Of a DNA stretch of 64,000 bases, positions 43,724 through 52,072 are shown piece after piece. The stretch lies in the NCBI RefSeq assembly GCF_010682065.1, contig NZ_JAAGWG010000016.1, forward strand, positions 1-64,000, given 5' to 3'. Under the pieces are notes generated by a model, which saw only the letters and a list, made by a program, of their open reading frames with translations, made no database searches and was not told the origin of the DNA. Numbering within the stretch: position 1 is the first letter of the stretch; every line of letters starts with the position of its first letter. Source of the stretch: Blastococcus saxobsidens. Its GTDB lineage: Bacteria > Actinomycetota > Actinomycetes > Mycobacteriales > Geodermatophilaceae. The position numbers were made by a program, and so were the translations under genes.

Positions 43724-44659
43724 TCAGAAGGTGAGGACGAGCCGCCCGCGCACGCCACCGGCCTCGAGCGTGCGGTGCGCCTCGGCGGCCTGCTCGGCGG
43801 GGAACGTGCGCGCCACGCGCAGGGTGAGCACCCCCTCCTCCACCTGCTGCCGGAGCCGGTCGAGCGCCGCGCGGTCCTCGGCCACCTTGCGCACCATGGT
43901 CGGGAAGAACCGCAGCCCGCGCTGCCCGTCGCCCCGGTAGCCGCGGACGGTCGCCACGGCGCCGCCGTCCTTCACCGCGGGGAGCACCAGCGCGTCCTGC
44001 ACCGAGCCGTCGGCCAGGCCGTCGACCCCGTCGGGGAACTCGGCCCGGATGCGCTCGCCGACGTCGTCCCCGCGGCGGACGACGACGTCGGCCCCGAGGT
44101 CGCGGACCAGCTGCTCGTCGGCCTCGGACGCGTCGGCCACGACGGTGAGCCCGTCGGCCTTGGCCAGCTGCACCACGTAGCCGCCGTACGCACCGGCCGC
44201 GCCGGTCACGGCCAGGACCTGCCCCGGCCGCAGGCCCATCAGGTCCAGCGAGAAGCGTGCGGTGAGCCCGTTCATCGGCAGCGTCGACGCCTCGACGGCG
44301 GAGACGCCCGCCGGCGCGCGCACGACGGAGTCGCCGGGCAGCACCTTGTCCTCGCGGTAGGCGCCGTAGGGGCCGAACGGGACGACGACGCCCATCGCGA
44401 GGTCCCCGACGGTCAGGTGGTCCACGCCCTCGCCCAGCTCGGCGACGACGCCGGCGACGTCCATCCCCGGCACCCACGGCGGCGTCTTCACCGGGTCGCG
44501 CTCGGCGTAGGCGCCGGAGCGGGCGTGGGTGTCGGTGGGGCTGACCGCGGCCGCCGCCACCCTCAGCCGGACCTGCCCGGGCCCCAGCGGCTCCGGCTCC
44601 ACGTCGATCAGGTGCAGGGCCTCGGGCCCACCGAACTCCGTCACTCCCACAGCGCGCAT
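43724..44659 (-). CDS. NADP-dependent quinone oxidoreductase-like MDR protein
   Basis: The 311-residue zinc-free medium-chain reductase has MRAVGVTEFGGPEALHLIDV at the N-terminus, the dinucleotide-binding TGAAGAYGGYVVQLA and a standard C-terminal domain. The ATG at 44659 is preferred over an upstream start. It diverges from the ribbon-helix-helix gene across a 117-base gap holding two TGACGTCA palindromes, so that regulator may control it. The substrate is unknown. Confidence 0.87.
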   Translation of the reverse strand: MRAVGVTEFGGPEALHLIDVEPEPLGPGQVRLRVAAAAVSPTDTHARSGAYAERDPVKTPPWVPGMDVAGVVAELGEGVDHLTVGDLAMGVVVPFGPYGAYREDKVLPGDSVVRAPAGVSAVEASTLPMNGLTARFSLDLMGLRPGQVLAVTGAAGAYGGYVVQLAKADGLTVVADASEADEQLVRDLGADVVVRRGDDVGERIRAEFPDGVDGLADGSVQDALVLPAVKDGGAVATVRGYRGDGQRGLRFFPTMVRKVAEDRAALDRLRQQVEEGVLTLRVARTFPAEQAAEAHRTLEAGGVRGRLVLTF

Positions 44660-44747
44660 GGACACCTGCCTACACCGGCGGCTCCCGGCGCGCCCGATCG
44701 ACCCCGCCACCGCGTGGCGTCACCCGGCATCACGAAAGGGCTTGTAA

Positions 44748-44777
44748 TGACGTCATGGTGGTGTCACAGTGACGTCA
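44748..44777. promoter_or_regulatory. two TGACGTCA palindromes overlapping the RHH gene start
   Basis: TGACGTCATGG occurs twice, at 44748-44758 and 44770-44780, so the 8-bp palindromes are 22 bases (two helical turns) apart. The second one runs into the ATG at 44777. Tandem palindromes in phase are what a ribbon-helix-helix repressor binds, so this is a likely autoregulatory operator also facing the divergent oxidoreductase gene. Confidence 0.6.
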
Positions 44778-45283
44778 TGGACCTCACCCCCTTCGTCGAA
44801 CAGCTCCGCCGCGATCTCCTGACGGCTGCCGACGCCGGTGGCGAGGAGTCCCGCGCACTGGCGGAGCGGCTCACCGCACCGCTGGAGTCCTCGATCCGCC
44901 TGGCGCTGCTGTCCGCGCTCTCCCAGGCCGCCGAGGAGATCACCGCCGAGCTCGCCCCGGGCGCCGTCGACGTGCGGCTCCGCGGCAGCGACCTCGGCTT
45001 CGCGGTCAGCGCTCCCCCGTCACCCGACCCCGCACCGGCGGCCGCCCCGGCCGCCGAGCCCGCCCCGGACGTCGAGGAGGGCGAGACCCTCCGCATCACC
45101 CTCCGGCTGCCCGAGCAGCTCAAGACCCGCGTCGACGAGGCGGCCACCCGCCTCGGCGTCTCGGTGAACACCTGGCTGGTCCGGGCGGTCGCGAACGCCG
45201 TCGACCCCCATGCACGTCCGACGTCGGAATCGCGCCGCGGCCGCCGGGCCTCCGGCGCCGAGTACACCGGCTGGGCGCGCTAG
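44777..45283 (+). CDS. ribbon-helix-helix (Arc/HicB-like) DNA-binding protein
   Basis: The 168-residue protein has an N-terminal helical region, an Ala/Pro linker (residues of about 77-100) and a C-terminal RHH domain: ETLRITLRLPEQLKTRVDEA, then ATRLGVSVNTWLVRAVANAV. It could be a free regulator or an antitoxin, but no toxin gene adjoins it. The in-phase palindromes at its start support autoregulation. Confidence 0.8.
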   Translation: MDLTPFVEQLRRDLLTAADAGGEESRALAERLTAPLESSIRLALLSALSQAAEEITAELAPGAVDVRLRGSDLGFAVSAPPSPDPAPAAAPAAEPAPDVEEGETLRITLRLPEQLKTRVDEAATRLGVSVNTWLVRAVANAVDPHARPTSESRRGRRASGAEYTGWAR

Positions 45284-45372
45284 CACCCGCCCCCCGGCAC
45301 CTCGCACCCGCACTGCCGACCCCGACCGACCGGTCCGGGGGCGATCCCACCTGCCCCGAGGAGGGCACCGCC

Positions 45373-46164
45373 ATGCCCACGTTCGACACACCCGGACCCA
45401 TCAAGGCCCGCATCGAGGTCGTGTACGGCACCGTGCAGATCCGCGCGGACGACCGGCACGACACCACCGTCACCGTCCGGCCGCGCAACGCCGCCAGCTC
45501 CGCCGACGTCGCGGCCGCCGAGCAGACCGAGGTCAGCCTCCGCGACGGCGAGCTGCTCGTCCGGTCGACCAGCCGGCCCCGGCTGCTCTTCTTCGGGTCC
45601 GGCCCGGAGGTCGAGGTCGACGTCGTCCTGCCCGCGGGCTCCTCCCTCCACGTCCGCACGACCGCCGGTGACATCACCTGCCTGGGGCGGCTGGGCGCCG
45701 CGGACCTGGAGTGCAAGCACGGCGCCGTCCGCCTCGACGAGGCCGGCAGCCTGCGTGCGCGCAGCTCCAGCGGCAACATCTCCGCCGACACCGTCGACGG
45801 CCGGACCGAGGTGACCACCTCCTACGGCGAGGTCCGGATCGGGGAGACCGCCGGCCCCGCCCACCTGGAGACCGGCTACGGCAACGTCACCGTCGACCGC
45901 GCGCTGGGGTCGGTGACCGGCACGACGAAGTACGGCCAGGTGCGCGTCGGGGAGGCCGTCCGCGGCTCGCTGGTGCTCGAGACCGCCTACGGCGAGGTCG
46001 AGGCCGGCGTGCGGGAGGGAACGGCGGCGTGGCTGGACGTCTCGGCCGGCACCGGCCGCGTCCGCAACCTGCTCACCGAGAGCGCCGGCCCCGAGGGCGC
46101 CGACGAGACCGTCGAGATCCACGCCCGCACGTCCTACGGCGACATCACGATCCGCCGGGCCTGA
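45373..46164 (+). CDS. DUF4097 beta-helix repeat protein
   Basis: The 263-residue protein is made of regular short repeats of the form TSYGEVRIGE, TGYGNVTVDR, TKYGQVRVGE and TAYGEVEAG, predicting a right-handed beta-helix like DUF4097 'putative adhesin' domains. There is no signal peptide. GAGGAGGG precedes the ATG. It is 12 bases upstream of an ABC-transporter gene pair and is probably co-transcribed with it. In many actinobacteria DUF4097 proteins accompany drug-type ABC exporters, but their role is unknown. Confidence 0.85.
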   Translation: MPTFDTPGPIKARIEVVYGTVQIRADDRHDTTVTVRPRNAASSADVAAAEQTEVSLRDGELLVRSTSRPRLLFFGSGPEVEVDVVLPAGSSLHVRTTAGDITCLGRLGAADLECKHGAVRLDEAGSLRARSSSGNISADTVDGRTEVTTSYGEVRIGETAGPAHLETGYGNVTVDRALGSVTGTTKYGQVRVGEAVRGSLVLETAYGEVEAGVREGTAAWLDVSAGTGRVRNLLTESAGPEGADETVEIHARTSYGDITIRRA

Positions 46165-46175
46165 GAGGAATGATC

Positions 46176-47135
46176 ATGAACCCCGCCCCCGCCATCTCCG
46201 TCCGAGGGCTGCGCAAGTCCTTCGGCGCCACCGTCGTCCTCGACGGCCTGGACCTGACCGTCCCCGAGGGCTCGGTCTTCGCCCTGCTGGGCCCCAACGG
46301 GTCCGGCAAGACCACCACCGTCGACATCCTGTCCACGCTCACCCCCGCCGACGCCGGCGAGGTCCGCGTCGCCGGTTCCGACGTGCGCCACGACCCGCGG
46401 GCCGTGCGCGCCGCCATCGCGGTCACCGGTCAGTTCACCGCCGTGGACAACCTGCTGACCGGCGCCGAGAACCTCCGGCTCGTGGCCGACCTGCTGCACC
46501 TGGGCCGCCGGAAGGGGCAGGCCCGCGCGGCCGACCTGCTGGAGCGGTTCGACCTGGTCGAGGCCGCCGCCAGCAGCCCGACGACCTACTCCGGTGGCAT
46601 GCGCCGCAAGCTCGACCTGGCCATGGGCCTGATGGGCGACCCACGCGTCGTCTTCCTCGACGAGCCGACCACCGGCCTGGACCCGCGCAGCCGGCGGGCG
46701 GTGTGGGACGTCGTGCGCGGCCTGGTCGCCGACGGCGTCACCGTCCTGCTGACGACGCAGTACCTCGAGGAGGCCGACCAGCTCGCCGACCGGATCGGCG
46801 TGCTCGATGGCGGTCGGCTCGTCGCCGAGGGCACCGCGACCGAGCTGAAGCGGATGGTCCCCGGTGGCGCCCTCCGGCTGCAGTTCGCCGACCGGCGATC
46901 CCTCGACGACGCCGCCCGGGTGCTCCGCGGTGCCACCGCGGATCCCGACGCACTCGCCCTGGAGGTGCCCAGCGACGGCGGCGTCCGGGCCCTCAAGGAC
47001 GTCCTCGCCCGCCTCGACGAGGCCGCGGTGGAGGTCGCCGACCTCACCGTGCACCAGCCCGACCTCGACGACGTCTTCCTGGCCCTGACCGGCCGGCCCA
47101 CCACCCCCTCCGACCAGAAGGTGTCCACGTCATGA
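46176..47135 (+). CDS. ABC transporter ATP-binding protein (DrrA-like)
   Basis: The 319-residue protein has Walker A LLGPNGSGKTTTVDIL, signature TTYSGGMRRKLDLAMGL, Walker B RVVFLDEPTTGLDP and the DrrA-type C-terminal extension ending in DLDDVFLALTGRP. It energises an exporter with the next gene. Of two ATGs (46170, 46176) the second has the better GAGAGGA spacing. The stop overlaps the permease start. The substrate could be a drug or lipid. Confidence 0.93.
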   Translation: MNPAPAISVRGLRKSFGATVVLDGLDLTVPEGSVFALLGPNGSGKTTTVDILSTLTPADAGEVRVAGSDVRHDPRAVRAAIAVTGQFTAVDNLLTGAENLRLVADLLHLGRRKGQARAADLLERFDLVEAAASSPTTYSGGMRRKLDLAMGLMGDPRVVFLDEPTTGLDPRSRRAVWDVVRGLVADGVTVLLTTQYLEEADQLADRIGVLDGGRLVAEGTATELKRMVPGGALRLQFADRRSLDDAARVLRGATADPDALALEVPSDGGVRALKDVLARLDEAAVEVADLTVHQPDLDDVFLALTGRPTTPSDQKVSTS

Positions 47136-47923
47136 CCACGCTGAGCTGGACCGTCGCCGACTCGGCGACCATGCTGCGCCGCAACCTCAAGCACGCGCTG
47201 CGCTACCCGTCGCTGACGATCATCGTCGCCGCGATGCCGATCGTCTTCCTGCTGCTGTTCGTCTTCGTGTTCGGCGGCACCCTGGGCGCCGGCCTCGGCG
47301 GTGCCTCGGGCGGGCGGGCGGAGTACGCCGAGTACCTCACCCCCGGCCTGCTCGTCCTCGCGATCGCCGCGGCCGCCCAGGGCACCGCCATCTCCATCGC
47401 GATGGACATGACCGAGGGCATCATCAGCCGGTTCCGGACCATGTCGATCTCCCGCGCCGCGGTGCTCGCCGGGCACGTGGTGGGTGCGGTGGTCCAGACG
47501 ATGATCGGCCTGGCCCTGGTGCTGGGTGCCGCCGTGGGCGTCGGCTTCCGGCCGGACGCCGGGGTCGTGGAGTGGCTGGCCGCCATCGGCTTCCTGGCCC
47601 TGGTCAGCCTGGCGCTGTCCTGGCTGTCGGTGGCCATGGGCCTGGCGACGAAGACCGTCGAGGCGGCCAGCAACGTGCCGATGCCGCTGCTCCTTCTGCC
47701 CTTCTTCGGCAGCGGCTTCGTGCCCACCGACTCGATGCCGGCCGGGCTGCGCTGGTTCGCCGAGCACCAGCCCTTCACGCCGATCATCGAGACGCTGCGG
47801 GGGCTGCTCACCGGCACCGCGATCGGCAGCACCGGCGCGGTGGCGGTCGCGTGGTGCGTCGCGTTCACCGTCGTCGGCTGGCTGTGGGCCCGGCGCAACT
47901 ACGAGAACCGCCCCGCCCGCTGA
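47132..47923 (+). CDS. ABC-2 type transporter permease (DrrB-like)
   Basis: The 263-residue membrane protein has six hydrophobic helices, including PSLTIIVAAMPIVFLLLFVF, EYLTPGLLVLAIAAAAQGTA and the LPFFGSGFVPTDSMPAGLRW loop typical of daunorubicin-resistance permeases. It starts at an ATGA overlap with its ATPase, giving a two-gene exporter. It is followed by a long palindrome that may terminate the operon. Confidence 0.92.
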   Translation: MTTLSWTVADSATMLRRNLKHALRYPSLTIIVAAMPIVFLLLFVFVFGGTLGAGLGGASGGRAEYAEYLTPGLLVLAIAAAAQGTAISIAMDMTEGIISRFRTMSISRAAVLAGHVVGAVVQTMIGLALVLGAAVGVGFRPDAGVVEWLAAIGFLALVSLALSWLSVAMGLATKTVEAASNVPMPLLLLPFFGSGFVPTDSMPAGLRWFAEHQPFTPIIETLRGLLTGTAIGSTGAVAVAWCVAFTVVGWLWARRNYENRPAR

Positions 47924-47940
47924 GAACGCCGCCGCCCCGG

Positions 47941-47998
47941 CGAGATCTGCACACTCACCCCCATCCGGCCGCTGAAGGGGGTGAGTGTGCAGATCTCG
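47941..47998. repeat. long palindromic repeat, copy 1
   Basis: Two perfect 22-base arms (47941-47962 and 47977-47998), beginning CGAGATCTGCACACTC, enclose a 14-base loop. A near-identical unit occurs at 48794-48850. Position 17 of the arm is an A-T pair here and a G-C pair there, so pairing is kept while sequence changes. It could be a REP-type dispersed element or a terminator of the ABC operon. Confidence 0.8.
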
Positions 47999-48093
47999 TC
48001 GGAGAGTGTCGGGAATGGCGGCGGCGGCACGGGCGCTGCAACCGGAGAGCACCGCACGAGCACGGACCCCTCCCCTGCCCCGAGAGGCCGCAC

Positions 48094-48786
48094 ATGCCCA
48101 CGCTGCTGTCGTCCCGCCCCGCATCCCCCTCCCGCCGCCGTCGCCGGCCCTCCCTCCGGCTCGTCGCGGCAGGTGCCGGTCTGGCCCTGCTGGTGCCGGT
48201 CGGCATGCAGATCGCCGACTGGGTGCCCGAGAACCCCTTCGGCACCGACGTGGTGGACCGCAGCACGACCCCGCTGCTGCTGGCCCTCGAGGACCTGGAG
48301 GAGTACCACGCGGCGACGGGCACCTTCCAGGTCGTCGTCGACCAGGAGAAGGACACCCGGTACGTGCCGTCCTTCCTCAGCGGCGAGCGGGTCCAGCTGC
48401 TCGCGACCGGCACCACCGACGCCTACGTCGACTTCTCGACCCTGGACGCCGGCGCGGTGACCCTGTCCGCGGACGGCACGAGCGCGACCATCGACCTGCC
48501 GGCGCCGCGCCTGGACGAGACCCGCATCGACCCGCGGGAGAGCCGTGTCCTCGACCGCGACCGCGGGCTGGTGCAGCGCGTCGGCGACGCGGTCGGCGAC
48601 GACCCGGTCGACGACAGCGAGCTCTACGCGCTCGCCGAGGACCGGCTCACCGCGGCCGCCGCCGGGAGCGACCTGCGCGAGCGCGCCGAGACCAACACCC
48701 GCGCCATGCTCACCGGCCTCGCCCGGTCCCTCGGCGTCGACGAGGTCGAGGTCCGCTTCGCCGAGACGGCCGACAGCGCCGGCTGA
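48094..48786 (+). CDS. DUF4230-family membrane-anchored protein
   Basis: The 230-residue protein has a basic leader and one N-terminal helix (LRLVAAGAGLALLVPVGMQI). It is followed by an exported domain with EEYHAATGTFQVVVDQEKDT and a helical C-terminus, as in DUF4230 proteins. The function of this family is unknown. The gene is alone, with a copy of the same long palindrome on each side. Confidence 0.75.
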   Translation: MPTLLSSRPASPSRRRRRPSLRLVAAGAGLALLVPVGMQIADWVPENPFGTDVVDRSTTPLLLALEDLEEYHAATGTFQVVVDQEKDTRYVPSFLSGERVQLLATGTTDAYVDFSTLDAGAVTLSADGTSATIDLPAPRLDETRIDPRESRVLDRDRGLVQRVGDAVGDDPVDDSELYALAEDRLTAAAAGSDLRERAETNTRAMLTGLARSLGVDEVEVRFAETADSAG

Positions 48787-48793
48787 GACAGCA

Positions 48794-48850
48794 CGAGATC
48801 TGCACACTCGCCCCCATCAGACCTCTAAGGGGGCGAATGTGCAGATCTCG
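48794..48850. repeat. long palindromic repeat, copy 2
   Basis: Arms at 48794-48815 and 48829-48850 match over 21 of 22 bases around a 13-base loop. The arms share CGAGATCTGCACACTC with copy 1, but the loop is unrelated. It separates the DUF4230 gene from the convergent acyl-CoA dehydrogenase gene and may also terminate both. Confidence 0.8.
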
Positions 48851-48871
48851 GCGGGGTGGAGCGGGGGCTGA

Positions 48872-50071
48872 TCAGCCCTTGAGCTTGTAGGTCCTCAGCA
48901 GACCCCGGCTGATGATCGTCTTCTGGATCTCGCTGGTGCCCTCACCGATCAGCAGGAACGGCGCCTCGCGCATGAGCCGCTCGATCTCGTACTCCTTGGA
49001 GTATCCGTAGCCGCCGTGGATGCGGAAGGACTGGGTGGTCACCTCGGCGCAGTACTCGCTGGCCAGGGTCTTGGCCATGCCGGACTCGACGTCGCTGCGC
49101 TTGCCGGCGTCCTTGAGGCGGGCGGCGTTGACCATCATCAGGTGGGCGGCCTCGACCTTGATCGCCATCTCGGCGAGCTGGAAGGCGATGGCCTGGTGCT
49201 GGGCGATCGGCTTGCCGAAGGTCTCCCGCTGCTGGGCGTAGGCGATCGCCAGCTCGAAGGCGCGGATCGAGATGCCGCAGGCGCGGGCGGCGACGTTGAC
49301 CCGCCCGACCTCGACGCCGTCCATCATGTGCGCGAAGCCCTTGCCGGGCTCGCCGCCGAGGATGTCGGAGGCCTTGGCCTCGTAGCCGTCGAACACCATC
49401 TCGGTGGTGTCGACGCCCTTGTAGCCCATCTTGGCGATCTTGCCGGGGATGGTGATGCCCGGCTTGACCTCGCCGAAGCCGGCCGGCTTCTCGACCAGGA
49501 AGGTCGTGAGGTTCTCGTGGGCCTTCTCCGCACCCTCGTCGGTGCGCACGAGGGCCGCGACCAGGGTGGAGCTGCCACCGTTGGTCAGCCACATCTTCTG
49601 GCCGTTGATCGTGTAGTTCCCGTCGGCGTTCTTCGTCGCCTTGGTGCGGATGGCGGCGACGTCGGAACCGAGGCCCGGCTCGGACATCGAGAAGGCGCCG
49701 CGCACCTCGCCGGTGGCCATGCGCGGGAGGTAGTACTCCTTCTGCTCCTGCGTGCCGTGCTGGCGCAGCAGGTAGGCCACGATGAAGTGGGTGTTGATGA
49801 CGCCGGAGACGCTCATCCAGCCGCGGGCGATCTCCTCCACCACGAGGGCGTAGGTGAGCAGCGACTCCCCGAGGCCGCCGTACTCCTCCGGGATCATCAG
49901 GCCGAAGATCCCGAGCTCCTTGAGCCCGTCGACGATCTCCTGCGGGTAGATGTCGCCGTGCTCGAGCTCCTGGGCGTGCGGGATGATCTCGCGGTCGACG
50001 AAGCTCCTGACCGTCGACAGGATCTCCTGCTGGATGTCGGTCAGGTCAGCGGTCTGCGCCAGGCGGGTCAT
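48872..50071 (-). CDS. acyl-CoA dehydrogenase
   Basis: The 399-residue flavoprotein has the middle-domain motif GAFSMSEPGLGSDVAAIRTK, FAD-interface residues QRETFGKPIAQHQAIAF, and the C-terminal GGYGYSKEYEIERLMREAP and IGEGTSEIQ, whose Glu is the likely base. It oxidises an acyl-CoA at the alpha-beta position; a short or branched chain is likely. It shares an operator-like sequence with the CitE-like gene at 52805, suggesting a common regulon such as branched amino acid breakdown. Confidence 0.92.
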   Translation of the reverse strand: MTRLAQTADLTDIQQEILSTVRSFVDREIIPHAQELEHGDIYPQEIVDGLKELGIFGLMIPEEYGGLGESLLTYALVVEEIARGWMSVSGVINTHFIVAYLLRQHGTQEQKEYYLPRMATGEVRGAFSMSEPGLGSDVAAIRTKATKNADGNYTINGQKMWLTNGGSSTLVAALVRTDEGAEKAHENLTTFLVEKPAGFGEVKPGITIPGKIAKMGYKGVDTTEMVFDGYEAKASDILGGEPGKGFAHMMDGVEVGRVNVAARACGISIRAFELAIAYAQQRETFGKPIAQHQAIAFQLAEMAIKVEAAHLMMVNAARLKDAGKRSDVESGMAKTLASEYCAEVTTQSFRIHGGYGYSKEYEIERLMREAPFLLIGEGTSEIQKTIISRGLLRTYKLKG

Positions 50072-50100
50072 CGGTCTCCTCCGGGACTCCGGTGTCCGTT

Positions 50101-50114
50101 GTTACCGGGGAGTA
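50101..50114 (-). promoter_or_regulatory. operator-like motif 30 bases upstream of the acyl-CoA dehydrogenase start
   Basis: GTTACCGGGGAGTA lies exactly 30 bases before the start codon. The same 14-mer with one change occurs at 53788-53801, again exactly 30 bases before the start of the CitE-like gene. The near-dyad TTAC-N6-GTA form suits a TetR-type operator. The complement begins TACTC, close to where a -10 box is expected. Confidence 0.6.
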
Positions 50115-50210
50115 TGAGCCACGGTCGCGCGCCCTCCCGCGTGTGCCTGGTCACGTCACGGCGGGGATCCACCGGCGCGCCGGAGCTCCCGGCGGGGAGA
50201 GGAGACCCGG

Positions 50211-51365
50211 GTGAGCACGCTCAGCAGGGAGGAGCAGGCGGTCGTGGCGGCGGTCCGCGACTTCGTCGACCGCGACGTGCGGCCCGTGGCCAGGGAGCTC
50301 GAGCACGCCGACACCTACCCTGCGGCGCTGATCGAGCGGATGAAGGAGCTCGGGGTCTTCGGCCTCGCCGTGCCGGAGCCCTGGGGCGAGGCGCCGGTGT
50401 CGATGCCCTGCTACGCCCTGGTCACCGCCGAGCTCGCCCGTGGCTGGATGTCGCTGGCCGGGGCGATGGGCGGGCACACCGTCGTCGCCAAGCTGCTGGT
50501 CGCCTTCGGAACCCCCGAGCAGCGGGACCGCTGGCTGCCCCGGATGGCCACCGGCGAGGTGCGCGCCACCATGGCCCTCACCGAGCCCGGCGGAGGGTCG
50601 GACCTGCAGGCGATGACCACGACCGCCCGCCGCGACGGCGACGGGTACCGGGTGGACGGCGCCAAGACCTGGATCACCAACTCGCGCAGGTCCTCGCTGA
50701 TCGCGTTGCTGTGCAAGACCGACCCGACGGCGGAGCCGCGCCACGCGGGCATGTCGATCCTGCTCGTCGAGCACGGGCCCGGCCTCACCGTCTCCCGCGA
50801 CCTGCCGAAGCTGGGCTACAAGGGCGTGGAGAGCTGCGAACTCGCCTTCGACGGCTACCGCGCGCCGTCCGACGCCGTGCTGGGCGGGGTGGAGGGGCGC
50901 GGGTTCGCGCAGATGATGAAGGGGCTGGAGACCGGCCGGATCCAGGTGGCGGCGCGTGCCCTGGGCGTCGGCCGGGCGGCCTTCGACGACGCGCTGCGCT
51001 ACGCCCAGGAGCGGGAGAGCTTCGGCAGGCCGATCTGGCAGCACCAGTCGATCGGCAACTACCTGGCCGACATGGCCACCTCGCTCACCGCGGCCCGCCA
51101 GCTGGTCCTGCACGCGGCCGAGCGCGCGGAGACCGGTGCACGGTGCGACCTGGAGGCGGGGATGGCGAAGCTGTTCGCCTCCGAGACCGCGATGCAGGTC
51201 GCGCTGAACGCCGTGCGCATCCACGGGGGCTACGGCTACTCGACCGAGTTCGACGTCGAGCGCTACTTCCGGGATGCGCCGCTGATGATCGTCGGCGAGG
51301 GCACCAACGAGATCCAGCGCAGCGTGATCGCCGCGCAGCTGGTGCAGCGCGGCGGACCGGACTGA
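50211..51365 (+). CDS. acyl-CoA dehydrogenase (second, divergent copy)
   Basis: The 384-residue protein has MALTEPGGGSDLQAM, RESFGRPIWQHQSIGNYLAD, GGYGYSTEFDVERYFRDAP and VGEGTNEIQ, so the same catalytic architecture as the divergent gene. GGAGAGGAG precedes the GTG start. The two face away from each other across 139 bases and probably share regulation. Substrates may differ because the conserved segments vary. Confidence 0.92.
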   Translation: MSTLSREEQAVVAAVRDFVDRDVRPVARELEHADTYPAALIERMKELGVFGLAVPEPWGEAPVSMPCYALVTAELARGWMSLAGAMGGHTVVAKLLVAFGTPEQRDRWLPRMATGEVRATMALTEPGGGSDLQAMTTTARRDGDGYRVDGAKTWITNSRRSSLIALLCKTDPTAEPRHAGMSILLVEHGPGLTVSRDLPKLGYKGVESCELAFDGYRAPSDAVLGGVEGRGFAQMMKGLETGRIQVAARALGVGRAAFDDALRYAQERESFGRPIWQHQSIGNYLADMATSLTAARQLVLHAAERAETGARCDLEAGMAKLFASETAMQVALNAVRIHGGYGYSTEFDVERYFRDAPLMIVGEGTNEIQRSVIAAQLVQRGGPD

Positions 51366-51430
51366 GCGCGCGGCCGATGAGTTCCGCCGGACCCGGGGGT
51401 CTGATCTGCACCGACCACGAAGGAGGCGCA

Positions 51431-52072
51431 GTGCCCCAGCTGCTCCGAGTCCAGAACTTCACCGTCTCCAGCGACGGCTTCGGCGCCGGCGAGGGCCAGA
51501 GCCTGGAGCGCCCGTTCGGGCACGCCGACCCCGGTGCGCTGATGTCCTGGGCCGGGGCAACGGCGAGCTGGCCCAACCGCACCGACCCCGGCGGCAGCCG
51601 CGGCCTGGACGACTACTTCACCCGCGACTTCGCGCACGGCATCGGCGCCGAGATCATGGGCCGCAACAAGTTCAGCCCGCACCGCGGTCCGCACGCCCCC
51701 GACTGGCTGGGCTGGTGGGGCGAGGAGCCCCCGTTCCACACGCCGGTGTTCGTGCTGACGCACCACCCGCGCCCGTCGTTCACGCTGTCCGACACCACGT
51801 TCCACTTCGTCGAAGGCGAACCGGCCACCGTCCTCGAGCAGGCCAAGGAGGCGGCCCAGGGGAAGGACGTGCGCCTCGGGGGCGGCGCGACGACGATCCG
51901 GGAGTTCCTCGACGCCGACCTCGTCGACACCCTGCACGTGGCCGTCGCGCCGGTCGAGCTCGGCGCCGGGGTGCGGCTGTGGAAGTCGCCGGACGAGCTG
52001 CGCGACCGCTTCCACTGCGACGTCGTCCCGAGCCCCAGCGGGGTGACGCACCACCTGTTCTGGCGCAGGTGA
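51431..52072 (+). CDS. dihydrofolate reductase-like protein (RibD C-terminal family)
   Basis: The 213-residue protein begins LLRVQNFTVSSDGFGAGEGQ and carries EIMGRNKFSP, PVFVLTHHPRPSF and LGGGATTIREFLDADLVDTL, the pattern of the RibD_C/DHFR-like family widespread in actinobacteria. It binds NADPH and reduces an unknown substrate. AAGGAGG precedes the GTG. The stop overlaps the peptidase gene. Confidence 0.9.
   Translation: MPQLLRVQNFTVSSDGFGAGEGQSLERPFGHADPGALMSWAGATASWPNRTDPGGSRGLDDYFTRDFAHGIGAEIMGRNKFSPHRGPHAPDWLGWWGEEPPFHTPVFVLTHHPRPSFTLSDTTFHFVEGEPATVLEQAKEAAQGKDVRLGGGATTIREFLDADLVDTLHVAVAPVELGAGVRLWKSPDELRDRFHCDVVPSPSGVTHHLFWRR

Noticed and set aside
41519..45283. A 1254-codon plus-strand open frame opposite the type VII ATPase gene
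   Set aside because: It is a GC-driven antisense shadow: His/Arg/Gly-rich, no domain, no ribosome site at its start. The minus strand carries clear ATPase motifs. Only the end of the frame (from 44777) is a real gene.
47941..48850. Possible CRISPR-like repeats
   Set aside because: There are only two units, each an internal palindrome, separated by a whole gene, with no spacer array and no cas genes.
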